Shown: piece after piece, positions 8,774 through 17,622 of the stretch
Position numbering within the stretch: position 1 is the first letter of the stretch
Layout of the letters: each line of letters starts with the position of its first letter
Origin: Candidatus Aminicenantota bacterium
Lineage (GTDB): Bacteria; Acidobacteriota; Aminicenantia; Aminicenantales; Aminicenantaceae
Assembly: GCA_011772495.1 (NCBI GenBank)
Contig: WVZL01000016.1
Span: forward strand, 74,075-127,975
Reading direction: 5' to 3'
Length of the DNA: 53,901 nt
Notes under the pieces: model-generated
What the model was told of the DNA's origin: nothing
The model's input: only the letters and a program-made list of their open reading frames with translations
Database searches by the model: none
Made by a program: the position numbers and the translations under genes

Positions 8774-9424
8774 ATGCCCGTTCTAAAGAAGGAAATTCTC
8801 GACCTGTACCAAGAACATGGTCTCTTAACCCATCTCTACATAAAAATTAAGCTAAAAATATGCCCTTTTATAAGAATGGAATCCTTCTTCCCCAATAAAG
8901 GGAAAATCATCGATTTAGGCTGTGGGAACGGGCTGTTTCCTAATATCTTGAAGCTAAGATCAAACGCTCGAGAAATCATCGGCTTTGACCTGGATGAGAA
9001 AAAGATAAGAGCCGCCAAAAAGACCGAAAAAGACCGTCCTGGCCTGGAATTCAGGAGGGGAAATATCATCGAGGAAGACTATCCCCGAGGGGATGTATTC
9101 TCGCTTATCGATGTTCTTTATCTTATTCCTTACAAGAAACAAAAAATCATCTTAAGAAAATGCTCATCAGCTCTGAGTGCAGGAGGAATCTTGATCATCA
9201 AAGAAATGGATACCAAGCCTCTATGGAAGTATCTATGGAATCAGGTACAAGAGACATTCGCTGTAAAAATTGTAGGATTAACACTCGGGGAGAGGTTTTA
9301 TTTTCGAAGCAGGAAAGAATTCCAGGATATTTTGACCGACCTGGGGTTCAAGATCAAATCAGTCAGATTAGACACCGGGTATTGGTATCCACATATCATC
9401 TACGTCTGTAAAAAGCTGGGATAG
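8774..9424 (+). CDS. Class I SAM-dependent methyltransferase
   Basis: 216 residues with the SAM-binding motif I DLGCGNG (about 47-53), an acidic residue at the end of strand 2 (GFDLDE) and a motif-III-like strand (GGILIIKEMD). There is no signal peptide or membrane segment. It is last in the rightward unit GT39 - asnB - methyltransferase; its stop codon lies only 3 bases from the stop of the leftward GT39 gene, with no terminator in between. Substrate unknown; methylation of a sugar, lipid or nucleotide-sugar precursor would fit the neighbours. Confidence 0.85.
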   Translation: MPVLKKEILDLYQEHGLLTHLYIKIKLKICPFIRMESFFPNKGKIIDLGCGNGLFPNILKLRSNAREIIGFDLDEKKIRAAKKTEKDRPGLEFRRGNIIEEDYPRGDVFSLIDVLYLIPYKKQKIILRKCSSALSAGGILIIKEMDTKPLWKYLWNQVQETFAVKIVGLTLGERFYFRSRKEFQDILTDLGFKIKSVRLDTGYWYPHIIYVCKKLG

Positions 9425-9427
9425 ATA

Positions 9428-11818
9428 TTATTCAGGACTAGAAGTAAAGATTTTAAACCTCTCGGGGCCCCCTGCCCGGTCGGGAAATTTGAAATCGCAA
9501 TACTCATCGTAGCCGACATACACACTGTACTCTTCTGGCAAAGATAGCAGGGTCTCGGCTTTCTCAACCGGGCCCTTTTTCTCGGCTTCTTGAGAACCGA
9601 CTCTGCCCCTAAAGATTATCAATTTATCGATCTCATTCCCTTTCCTATCCAGAATCTGAACAAAGGGGTTGAGAAGGTAATCATTGCCCCAGCGGAGTTC
9701 GCCACCAAAGACTTTACTGAAAAGAGTCCAAGAGGCTTTAGTCTTAGAGAGAGTGACGATCTGGGAATGATCATCACCGCGTTTCCGGGGGAATGAGGTG
9801 CACATAAAAACATAATGCAATTTCTTCTTAAGGAGTGATTGCTCCTCTATCTCTTCAGTAAAACAATATTCCTTCCGGAAATATCCTTCCAGCTTTTCTT
9901 CCAAGGGGCTGGGATAGAAATCATATTCATAGCCCACATATAAACGGGATCGAGCTGGCAAAGAAGAGAATTCTAAAGAATTGAAGCCGGAAAAATCAGG
10001 CGATGCTTCGATTTCCCCCTCTTGGATGATCAGCTTGACGATTTGCTTGCCATCTGAATCAACGACTCGGACATAGGGATTCCTCACTCGCTCATTTTTT
10101 CTCATCAAACCTTTAGCCCTGATGGCGCTTTCCAGGATCCACTCTTCATTTTCTGACCTGGAAAGAGTGACCTGCTGAGCGTACTGAGTGAAATTGCCAG
10201 GAAAGGAGAAATTCGGATGATTGCTTAATCGATAAATCTTGATCGTTGGATTATGCAAGTCAATCAAATACTCATCCCATCTTGGCTCGAAACTCTTGAT
10301 AAATACTGTATCTTCATCCAAGGAATTGTAGAACCTGGACTGCTTGGGAAACTCATCCGGGTACCGAGTGAACCTGGCATACATGATATCGCTGACGATG
10401 ATAAAATTTCTTTTTCTCTGGGAGAGCCATTCCAAGTCAACCTGTCCCAGACTGTGTCTGTAAATCACGTTGTATTTTCTCCTGGAAATGGGCGGGCCGT
10501 ACATCTCATAGGCAATTCTCGAACCGGGCGGAATATTCTTTTCAATCCATTCTTTGGCTACAGTGCGGGTGTCTTTTTGAGTCAGGCTGTAGTCGAACCT
10601 CAAGACTTTCAAACCAGGAGAAAGGAGGAACAAGAGAACAATAAGGCTGGCGAAAACTCCTTTCTTGTTGATAAGGAATGAGAATTTGGGGACGAATTTT
10701 GATGAATAAAAAGCTATTTGGGTAAGAACCTGATACAGGGCGTAGGCAGCGATCAAAGCCAGGAAAGGAGCTAAAGGAAGGAGATATCTTACGGCACTTG
10801 TTTTCCACTGACTCATGATCAGAAACTGCACTAGCGGAAAAGACAATAACAGGATTTCTCTTTTTCGATGGCGGAATAAACCATAAACGATCCCGCCAAA
10901 GGCAAGGTATTGGGAGTGTTTTCCTATGTTTTCCGCGAAGCCATGCTTAAGATAAAACAGCCAAGAGGGAAGAGCCGAAGGAGTGCCTAAGTGTCCAGCA
11001 GTGAACAAGTGCTTGGATTGCCAACTGAAGCCTCTCCAGAAATTGCGAAAATCAAAGATGGCATAGGGACAGCCCACCAAGAAACCGGCCAAAAAAAACA
11101 CTCCGGATAGGATGAGCGGAAAGCTTAAGAAGACATTCCTGAGTGGCTGTTTAGCTTCCAAGACATGAAACAGATGGGCCATAAAGAGAGGGAGAAACAA
11201 AAGGAGCCCCCCGTACTTGGTTCCCATGGCTAAGCCGGCAAAAAGTCCAGCCAAAATATAGTGTTCGACCTTGCCTTTTTTATAGATGAGCCAGATGAAG
11301 AAAAAGGAAGCCATCTGGAAAAACACCATGGGAGCATCCGGGACGAGATAATGTGATATCTTATTGTGAACCGGAGAAAAAATAAGGAACACCATAGCTA
11401 TCAACCCCACCCAATGGTTATACAATCGTTTTCCGATTGAATAGACCAAGACCAGAGTCCCAAGGCTCAATAACACAGTAAACATTCGACCTAGAATGAA
11501 AAACGCGGTAGAATCCTGGTAATAAGAGTCTATGAATTCCTCCAGGGAAGAAAACTGTCCGGTGACCTTACCTGCTAAGTAATAAGTGCCCCATATACCG
11601 GCCACGACATAAGTATGAAGAGTCGGCACATGAAAAAAATGAGGATTCAGGTCTCCAGAGAAATAAGTAATGGAGATCTTTGCAAATCGAGCTTCATCCA
11701 CATGATAGACATTCGGAAGGCCCCACGAAATCCCTATGACTCTTATGACGATGGCCAGGATAATGATCAAAAGGAAAGACAGCCTCGACAGAGAATCTTT
11801 CTGATCGGGATTTTCCAT
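9428..11818 (-). CDS. Second GT39 (ArnT-like) membrane glycosyltransferase with duplicated C-terminal domain
   Basis: 796 residues. The first membrane helix is followed by YHVDEARF, which supplies the Asp-Glu of the GT39 active site; about ten more hydrophobic segments reach roughly residue 410. The C-terminal 250 residues hold two copies of a domain of about 75 residues. Each copy has a NP(Y/F)V strand, a VDSDG or LDRKG turn, a KLII strand and an LYVGY or VYVGY strand. The donor is expected to be a polyprenyl-phosphate sugar. It converges with the methyltransferase gene and has its own promoter upstream. It is not closely similar to the GT39 at 4734 outside the family core, so the acceptors probably differ. 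Confidence 0.86.
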   Translation of the reverse strand: MENPDQKDSLSRLSFLLIIILAIVIRVIGISWGLPNVYHVDEARFAKISITYFSGDLNPHFFHVPTLHTYVVAGIWGTYYLAGKVTGQFSSLEEFIDSYYQDSTAFFILGRMFTVLLSLGTLVLVYSIGKRLYNHWVGLIAMVFLIFSPVHNKISHYLVPDAPMVFFQMASFFFIWLIYKKGKVEHYILAGLFAGLAMGTKYGGLLLFLPLFMAHLFHVLEAKQPLRNVFLSFPLILSGVFFLAGFLVGCPYAIFDFRNFWRGFSWQSKHLFTAGHLGTPSALPSWLFYLKHGFAENIGKHSQYLAFGGIVYGLFRHRKREILLLSFPLVQFLIMSQWKTSAVRYLLPLAPFLALIAAYALYQVLTQIAFYSSKFVPKFSFLINKKGVFASLIVLLFLLSPGLKVLRFDYSLTQKDTRTVAKEWIEKNIPPGSRIAYEMYGPPISRRKYNVIYRHSLGQVDLEWLSQRKRNFIIVSDIMYARFTRYPDEFPKQSRFYNSLDEDTVFIKSFEPRWDEYLIDLHNPTIKIYRLSNHPNFSFPGNFTQYAQQVTLSRSENEEWILESAIRAKGLMRKNERVRNPYVRVVDSDGKQIVKLIIQEGEIEASPDFSGFNSLEFSSLPARSRLYVGYEYDFYPSPLEEKLEGYFRKEYCFTEEIEEQSLLKKKLHYVFMCTSFPRKRGDDHSQIVTLSKTKASWTLFSKVFGGELRWGNDYLLNPFVQILDRKGNEIDKLIIFRGRVGSQEAEKKGPVEKAETLLSLPEEYSVYVGYDEYCDFKFPDRAGGPERFKIFTSSPE

Positions 11819-11830
11819 GCTTGTTTAACT

Positions 11831-11860
11831 AATGTAACTGAAGTTTGAAAATCTTGTCAA
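11831..11860 (-). promoter_or_regulatory. Promoter of the second GT39 gene
   Basis: Minus-strand TTGACA (11855-11860) and TACATT (11831-11836) with an 18-base spacer. The start would fall near 11824, almost at the ATG (11818), so the mRNA would have a very short leader, and no ribosome-binding site is seen. Confidence 0.45.
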
Positions 11861-11889
11861 GAAAGGCTCTGCTTAACAAAAAAATGAAA

Positions 11890-11973
11890 TGGGGACGGTT
11901 CTATTTTTTAAAAATAAAAAGCCCAGCAGCATGAGACTATACATGAGAATAAAAAAAAATAGAACCGTCCCCA
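11890..11973. repeat. REP/RAYT-type palindromic repeat (GGGGACGGTTCT family)
   Basis: A perfect 20-base inverted repeat, TGGGGACGGTTCTATTTTTT at 11890-11909 and its complement at 11954-11973, encloses 44 bases. The core GGGGACGGTTCT/AGAACCGTCCCC is a widely seen bacterial intergenic repeat that usually accompanies REP-associated (Y1) transposases; that link is from general knowledge. No transposase gene is in the window. It lies between two divergent genes. Confidence 0.75.
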
Positions 11974-11994
11974 ATCTGCAATCTGCGGTTTAGC

Positions 11995-12023
11995 TTGACA
12001 AGCCTGAAAGAAAAATTGTAAAT
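11995..12023 (+). promoter_or_regulatory. Possible promoter of the SpeE-like membrane gene
   Basis: TTGACA (11995-12000) with a weak -10 (GTAAAT, 12018-12023) after 17 bases. The stretch from TTGACAA through AAAAATTGTA closely resembles the sequence before the PD40 lipoprotein gene (22536 onward), with the same spacing, which suggests a shared promoter type. Confidence 0.35.
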
Positions 12024-12085
12024 GTCCTTTAAAAGAAGAGTGAGTAACATATTGAGAAATATTTAGTTAACCAAAAGCTGACCTC

Positions 12086-14482
12086 ATGAATAGGAAGGAG
12101 AGAACTCTAATCGGATTCATCATCTTTTTTGTCTCTTTCTCTGTTCTTTCTCTCGAAGTCATCTACTCGAGAATCTTTGCTGTTTTAACGTTTTACCATT
12201 TTTCCTCCATGATTATCAGCGTTGCTCTTCTTGGTTTCGGTGCTGCCGGTAGTTATTTAACCCTTAAATATTCCCAGGAAATCAGACCCGAGAAATTCAT
12301 CCTGAACAACGCCTTCTATTTTATGATCAGCAATATTGTCTCCTTCTACCTCATCGTTAAGATCAGGTTTTTTCCTCTTGAACTATCGGATGACTGGACA
12401 AATCAAGTCTCGCTACTGTTCTACTACTTTGCCTTGGCCATCCCCTTCTTCTTTGCTGGAAAGATATTAAGTTTTATCTTCACCAGGTATTCAAAAGAAA
12501 TCGGGATTCTTTATTTTTTTGACCTCGTGGGAGGAGGAATCGGAAGTCTATCCGTGTTTTTATTCCTCGATCATCTCTCTGCTCCTGAAATCGTTCACCT
12601 CATCTCGATAATCCTGGCCTCAATCTTGACCTTGTTCGCACTTTTCACCGAGAAAAGAAAAGTTCTGTTTTATGTTCCGGTCCTGATCCTCCTCTTGTTT
12701 GTGATGAGAGACATTCATGTTAACCAGAAAATGCTGGTCTATCCTCCGCCTTCAAAGGAGGGTTTTAACTGGGCGCCTCCCTGGAAAGGAAAGGGAGAGA
12801 TCGAATTTTCTGAATGGAATGTCATAGAAAGGCTGGACATCACCAAATCCTTCCAGAGGAAAGCTTGGGATTTTGGCGGTGATATCAGCCCCAATTATCT
12901 CCATCAGGAAATGGAACTGAGGTACATGTTCAAGGATGGAATCATGTCCTCCGGAATCCTGAAAATGGAAGGAAACCTTTACGATCACGAGTTCTTGAAA
13001 GGCTATCTCCAATCAGCCCCTTATCAATTCAGGAAGTACCGCTCTGTTATCTCTATAGGTTTCGGCGGCGGAATAGATCTCTGGATTGCCGCCTATCACA
13101 GGCTCAGAAGAATTATCGGAGTGGAGATCAATCCCTTAAAAGTCGAGATACTGAAGGGAGAGTTCAAGGCCTATTCAGGCAATCTCTCGGAAAAGGCGGT
13201 ACTCTTCGGAGAGGAAGGAAGACATTTTCTGGCCAAAAGAGATCTCAAGGTTGATGTAATCCAGATGAGCGGCCTGGATTCGTATCCTGCCCTTTCCAGC
13301 GGAGCTTTTGCTTTGAGTGAAAACTATGTTTTCACCAAGGAAGCCATTCAATCCATGCTTGAACACTTGAATCCGGAGGGAGTGATCTCCATTAACAGGA
13401 TCATGTTCGATCCCCCTAGAGAAACCTTAAGAATGGTCTCCACAATGATCAAATCCCTAGGACAAGCGGAGAGATTAGAGGAACGTTTTTTCATACTCAA
13501 AGGAACCCGCTGGGGAGAAATACTGCTCAAGAATAAGCCCTTCACAGAGGAAGAAGCAGAACGTCTGCTTGAATGGGCCGAAGAGATGAGGTTTGCTGTT
13601 GTCTACAACCCGTTTGAGCCGGAAAAGGATAATCATTTTTCCCGTTTCATAAGGATGAGTCCTGAGGAAAGAAAAAAATTCTGCCGGGAATATGTCTACA
13701 GGATAACCCCGGCCACGGATAACTCTCCCTTTTTCTTCCAATACTACAAATGGAAAAACCTCTTTAAAGAGAAAAAAAGCCGGTGGGGCTATGCGGTCTT
13801 GATGCCTGTCGGGTTGAAGTTGATCATCTACAGTCTGCTCCAAGTCACTCTACTCGGGCTTCTCTTCATCATTCTTCCCGTTACCAAGCTCAAGGTATCC
13901 TCTACTGCTTTCATCACCAGGAATACTCTTCTCTACTTTGCCTTTATTGGCCTGGGGTTCATTCTGGTCGAAATCATCATCATCCAAAAGTTCCTGGTAT
14001 TCCTGGGAGGCCCCCTCTACTCTCTCTCTGTTGCCCTTTTCTCGATCCTCGTGTTCTCTGGGATAGGAAGCTATTTCTCACCCCGAATTGCCCAAAAACT
14101 CAAAAAAAATATTTATCTCATTTTCATTCCAATCATAGGAATAAGTCTATTCTATATCGCGAGTCTCTCTAAAATTCTGGGAGTCCTTATGCATCTCAGC
14201 ACCCCCGCCAGAATCATCATGAGCATAGGGCTTTTGGCACCGCTAAGCTTCTTCATGGGAATGCCCTTCCCCAGGGCAGTCCGTTTCCTTTCCAAGAATT
14301 ACAACGACCTCATCCCCTGGGCCTGGGCCGTGAACTCCATATTCACCGTGTTCGGCTCTATATTCTGCTTATTTCTCAGTATAAGTTTTGGCTTCAATCT
14401 TACCTGGATTATCGCCCTCTTTTTCTATTTCCTGGCAATGTTGATCATCTTGAACCTAGAAGGGAAAGAAAGGGCAGGCTAA
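12086..14482 (+). CDS. Membrane protein with embedded spermidine-synthase-like domain
   Basis: 798 residues in three parts. Six or so membrane helices come first (to about 215). A cytosolic Rossmann domain of the spermidine/spermine synthase family follows (about 225-560; IGFGGGID and VEIN mark the nucleoside-binding site). Another seven helices form the C terminus (about 580-790). In true aminopropyltransferases a D-x-x-D motif supplies the general base; here the matching stretch reads MSGLDS, so the first Asp is Ser and only the second is kept. Polyamine synthesis is therefore unlikely, and a different SAM-like ligand or transport-coupled role must be considered. No clear ribosome-binding site precedes the ATG. 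It ends 10 bases from the end of the opposing sulfatase-like gene. The architecture is recurrent in bacteria, but its role is unknown to me. Confidence 0.82.
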   Translation: MNRKERTLIGFIIFFVSFSVLSLEVIYSRIFAVLTFYHFSSMIISVALLGFGAAGSYLTLKYSQEIRPEKFILNNAFYFMISNIVSFYLIVKIRFFPLELSDDWTNQVSLLFYYFALAIPFFFAGKILSFIFTRYSKEIGILYFFDLVGGGIGSLSVFLFLDHLSAPEIVHLISIILASILTLFALFTEKRKVLFYVPVLILLLFVMRDIHVNQKMLVYPPPSKEGFNWAPPWKGKGEIEFSEWNVIERLDITKSFQRKAWDFGGDISPNYLHQEMELRYMFKDGIMSSGILKMEGNLYDHEFLKGYLQSAPYQFRKYRSVISIGFGGGIDLWIAAYHRLRRIIGVEINPLKVEILKGEFKAYSGNLSEKAVLFGEEGRHFLAKRDLKVDVIQMSGLDSYPALSSGAFALSENYVFTKEAIQSMLEHLNPEGVISINRIMFDPPRETLRMVSTMIKSLGQAERLEERFFILKGTRWGEILLKNKPFTEEEAERLLEWAEEMRFAVVYNPFEPEKDNHFSRFIRMSPEERKKFCREYVYRITPATDNSPFFFQYYKWKNLFKEKKSRWGYAVLMPVGLKLIIYSLLQVTLLGLLFIILPVTKLKVSSTAFITRNTLLYFAFIGLGFILVEIIIIQKFLVFLGGPLYSLSVALFSILVFSGIGSYFSPRIAQKLKKNIYLIFIPIIGISLFYIASLSKILGVLMHLSTPARIIMSIGLLAPLSFFMGMPFPRAVRFLSKNYNDLIPWAWAVNSIFTVFGSIFCLFLSISFGFNLTWIIALFFYFLAMLIILNLEGKERAG

Positions 14483-14492
14483 CGACGGCCAG

Positions 14493-17441
14493 CTATTCGA
14501 TATAACCTAAAGCCCTTAATCTTTCTTCAAGCTCTTCATCGATGAAGGCTCTTTCCAGGGCTTTCTTTTCTCTGGCCTTCTTGAGATACTCCACCAGCTT
14601 GATTTGCATTTCTTGGGCTATCTCTCGCAGGTGAAGGGCTAGATTGTTACTCTCTAACGGGTCTTCCTCTAAATTATAAAGCTCTATTCTCTGGAAAGGA
14701 GGGGGAGGCGGACGAAAGTAGGAGAGAGTTTTTTTCGTGTAGGGACTGTTCAATATAAGTTTGTATCTATTCTTGTTCATCGAAATCTTTTCTGGAATAT
14801 GGAGGAAACCCTCGGGACCTAAATAGCTGATGAAGCTTCTATCCCCTTCTCCTTCTCCCCTTATCATCTTCAACAGGCTGTTCCCGTTAAAACCATAATC
14901 AGAAACCTCCAGCCCCAACTCCTCCAAAACAGTCGGCACGATGTCTATCAACCGGACGAAATTTTCAATTCTTTTAGCCTTAAACTTTGAATGCGGAAAT
15001 TTTATGATCAAGGGAATCCTAATTAGCTCATTGTACAGGGAATGAGAGTGGGTCCATCCTTCATGGTCATAGAATTCTTCTCCGTGGTCAGAAGTAAAAA
15101 TGATCGCTGTTCTATCATAGAGACCTGTTTTTTGCAGCTTTTTGACCAGAGGTTTGATGAGATGTTCGTCTGTGTATCGAATTCCTCCATCATAAAGAGA
15201 AATGATATCCTCTTTCTCCTGGTCGTTGACAGTGATAAATTTGTTCTTCCTTCTTCCGAGCACTCTCTCAAAAAACTTTGTCTTATCCTGAATTTTTCTT
15301 TTGGAAAAAACTTGATCATAAGGAGGAGGGGGGTCGTAAGGCCCATGAACCTGATAAGTATGGAGAAACAGGAAAAAAAGTTTATCTTTGTTATTATCAA
15401 TCCATTTATCAGTCCGCCTAAAAAGATGCTCGACTGATTCCTGGATATACAAGGCGCCTTTCGTCTCATGGTAGGAATCAAATCCTTTGGAGAAACCAAA
15501 CCTGGCAGAGACTTGTCCTCCCTCTGTGAAGGCGGAGCAAAAATAATCGTTGACCCTTAAAATTTCCGCTAAAGTCACAGTAGATTTGGCTATTCTGCTT
15601 TTCGTAGAATTCACTCCATGTTGAAGTGAATCCAACGAAGTCAACATCGATACATGGCTGGGAAGAGTCCAGGGAGAAGGGCTGAAAGCATGCTCGAACA
15701 GGACTCCATCTTGAGCAAGCCTATCGACCTGAGGGCTAGTTTGCTTTTCATATCCGTAACACTTGAGATGATCTGCTCTCAGAGTGTCGATGGAGATCAA
15801 TATCACATTTAGGCCATCTGGAACCTGCTCTCTCCCATCCTGGGATTGGTAAATCACTGGATTGTGCCAAAAAGAGAGGTCATTCCTTCTGTCCGGAAAT
15901 TCTCTTGATGATCCTAGACCTGGAGGAAATCCTTCAGTGAGGAAGCGCAACTTCACCTTTTTTCTCTGATAACCGGCTAAATCAATCTTCTCCTGGATGA
16001 TTTTCCTCTGGTTCTCCTCCTGGTACGGATTCAAGTAGCTGGAAAAAATGATTCGCTCTTTTCCGCCCTCTTCCAGCAGGATAACAAAATTCACTCCATC
16101 CCCCCGCTCTTCCCAGGCGCGTTTGAGAAGCCCATACCCGAATTCCAATACAGGAAACTCTGGCAGCTCCAGTTTAAATTCGAAGATACTCTTTGGGGGG
16201 GCAAAGAGGGCACTGACAGTTTGGGCCTGGGTAACAACAGGAATGGACAGTTTCTTCTTGAGCAGATAAGGATTTCTTCCACTGCCCAAGTCGTGCATTT
16301 CTGCTTCATCCCCAAGCTCGAATAAAGGAAGATAAGTCTCTTTCTGTGGATTCTCGATGATAATCGCCTGCAGAGTCATCTCTCCTTCTATTTTCAATTC
16401 ATGTCTTCCCTTAGGAACAAACGGCTCGAAAAGATACGAACTCCACTCTAGATCGTTAATCCTCTGGGTTCCGATTTTTTCTTCATCGAGCCAAAGTGTG
16501 AGCGAAGAATCAAGGCAGGCTCGCTGACCAAGAATTTCAATTTTCCTCTTTCCTGAGATCGCAAAAGTGACCTCCTGCTGAAAATACTGACTGGATTCTG
16601 CCTGGGGAGGAGTAATGATATTATCCACGGGTTCACAATAATAAGAGGCTTTGAAGACACCTTCCTCCTCAGGCTCTCTTCCCTTCGGGGGAGACACCAG
16701 TAAAATATCTCTCAGGGCTTCCAAGTTTATGTTCACTAAATAGATGGACTCCCTTCCTTTTTTCAGAACGGGCGAAGAGTCCCGGAAAGAGAGTATTAAC
16801 CTGTGTTTCCCCAGATTCGCTTTTTTTACCAGTCGATAGGCTTTGTAATTCTTGACCAATAAAGTCCCGATTCTCTCATCATCCAGAAAAACATCTAGAT
16901 GAACAGAATAACTTTCGGGGTTTCCGCTGGAAACGAATATCTCAAAAATGACTTCGCCCTGGGGAAGAATAACCTCAGTCTCAAAGACTTCTTTTCGGTA
17001 AATAACAATTCCTCTGTTCTTTCTTTTCGATCGATAGAGCTTGCGAGCTATGATCTCTTTCTTGGCCTTCATCCACTGCCAGGTGAAAGCATTACTCTTT
17101 GGGTTTCTCGAGAACTCAATCTCCTTTCCAGGCAGGGAGAGTCTCATTCCCTCAGGTTTCTCTGCCTCATTTTTGCCCAAAATGGGGAAGCGTGTGGAAA
17201 CAGTCCAGAATTTTTTTCCATTCATGGTCAAAGGAATAAAATCTTTCCCTGTCCATTCCTGTTCAATCCACTGGAAATTTTTCTGCAGACCGATCATAGG
17301 AGAAGTAATGATATTCTTTTTTTCTAAACGGTCGATAAATCGATAAGGCCCGGGTTTTTTCTCTTCTTTGGCACAGGAATTGGCGAGCAGGCAGAGGATT
17401 AGGAGCTGAATTACTGTTCTGAGAATGGACCTGGGTGTCAT
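14493..17441 (-). CDS. Sulfatase-like (alkaline phosphatase superfamily) lipoprotein A
   Basis: 982 residues. A signal peptide ends in a lipobox-like LANSC, so it is probably a lipid-anchored envelope protein. Residues about 30-530 form a long beta-rich region (probably two carbohydrate-binding-like sandwiches). The catalytic domain follows: metal-binding Asp552 in LISIDTLRAD, WTLPSH (591-596) at the nucleophile site, and Asp785-His786 in SDHGEEFYDH. True sulfatases need Cys or Ser in C/S-x-P-x-R; here the position is Thr592 and the Arg is His, as in phosphoethanolamine-type transferases. It ends LRALGYIE. It is a paralogue of the protein at 18967 over the full length, including the N-terminal GPYRFIDRLEKK stretch. 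Release or transfer of a phospho- or sulfo-group on an envelope glycan is likely. Confidence 0.87.
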   Translation of the reverse strand: MTPRSILRTVIQLLILCLLANSCAKEEKKPGPYRFIDRLEKKNIITSPMIGLQKNFQWIEQEWTGKDFIPLTMNGKKFWTVSTRFPILGKNEAEKPEGMRLSLPGKEIEFSRNPKSNAFTWQWMKAKKEIIARKLYRSKRKNRGIVIYRKEVFETEVILPQGEVIFEIFVSSGNPESYSVHLDVFLDDERIGTLLVKNYKAYRLVKKANLGKHRLILSFRDSSPVLKKGRESIYLVNINLEALRDILLVSPPKGREPEEEGVFKASYYCEPVDNIITPPQAESSQYFQQEVTFAISGKRKIEILGQRACLDSSLTLWLDEEKIGTQRINDLEWSSYLFEPFVPKGRHELKIEGEMTLQAIIIENPQKETYLPLFELGDEAEMHDLGSGRNPYLLKKKLSIPVVTQAQTVSALFAPPKSIFEFKLELPEFPVLEFGYGLLKRAWEERGDGVNFVILLEEGGKERIIFSSYLNPYQEENQRKIIQEKIDLAGYQRKKVKLRFLTEGFPPGLGSSREFPDRRNDLSFWHNPVIYQSQDGREQVPDGLNVILISIDTLRADHLKCYGYEKQTSPQVDRLAQDGVLFEHAFSPSPWTLPSHVSMLTSLDSLQHGVNSTKSRIAKSTVTLAEILRVNDYFCSAFTEGGQVSARFGFSKGFDSYHETKGALYIQESVEHLFRRTDKWIDNNKDKLFFLFLHTYQVHGPYDPPPPYDQVFSKRKIQDKTKFFERVLGRRKNKFITVNDQEKEDIISLYDGGIRYTDEHLIKPLVKKLQKTGLYDRTAIIFTSDHGEEFYDHEGWTHSHSLYNELIRIPLIIKFPHSKFKAKRIENFVRLIDIVPTVLEELGLEVSDYGFNGNSLLKMIRGEGEGDRSFISYLGPEGFLHIPEKISMNKNRYKLILNSPYTKKTLSYFRPPPPPFQRIELYNLEEDPLESNNLALHLREIAQEMQIKLVEYLKKAREKKALERAFIDEELEERLRALGYIE

Positions 17442-17534
17442 ATTCGCCTGGACCTAAGGCCTTCGATTTCCATGGAAGTTTTTCTCTCGAGAGATTTCAA
17501 AACTCTTCTTATCAGGCCAGCTCGATCCAACCCC

Positions 17535-17564
17535 CTTATAGCACATAGAAAAAATTCGAGTCAA
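17535..17564 (-). promoter_or_regulatory. Promoter of sulfatase-like gene A
   Basis: Minus-strand TTGACT (17559-17564) and TATAAG (17535-17540) with an 18-base spacer, each matching the sigma-70 consensus at 5 of 6 positions. The start would be near 17528, leaving a leader of about 85 bases before the ATG at 17441. Confidence 0.5.
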
Positions 17565-17590
17565 GCCAGAGGGTTCCGGGTTGTGTTTCG

Positions 17591-17619
17591 TTGACAAAGA
17601 AAAGGAGATTCTCTAATAT
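17591..17619 (+). promoter_or_regulatory. Promoter placed at the start codon of the 17623 gene
   Basis: TTGACA (17591-17596) and TAATAT (17614-17619) with an exact 17-base spacer. Transcription would start at about 17625-17626, which coincides with the tandem ATG ATG at 17623-17628. AGGAG at 17603-17607 lies within the promoter spacer and would not be in the mRNA. The message is therefore predicted to be leaderless. Confidence 0.5.
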
Positions 17620-17622
17620 GAA

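Noticed and set aside
10253..10681. 142-residue rightward frame inside the second GT39 gene
   Set aside because: Antisense shadow; no start signal and no recognisable domain.
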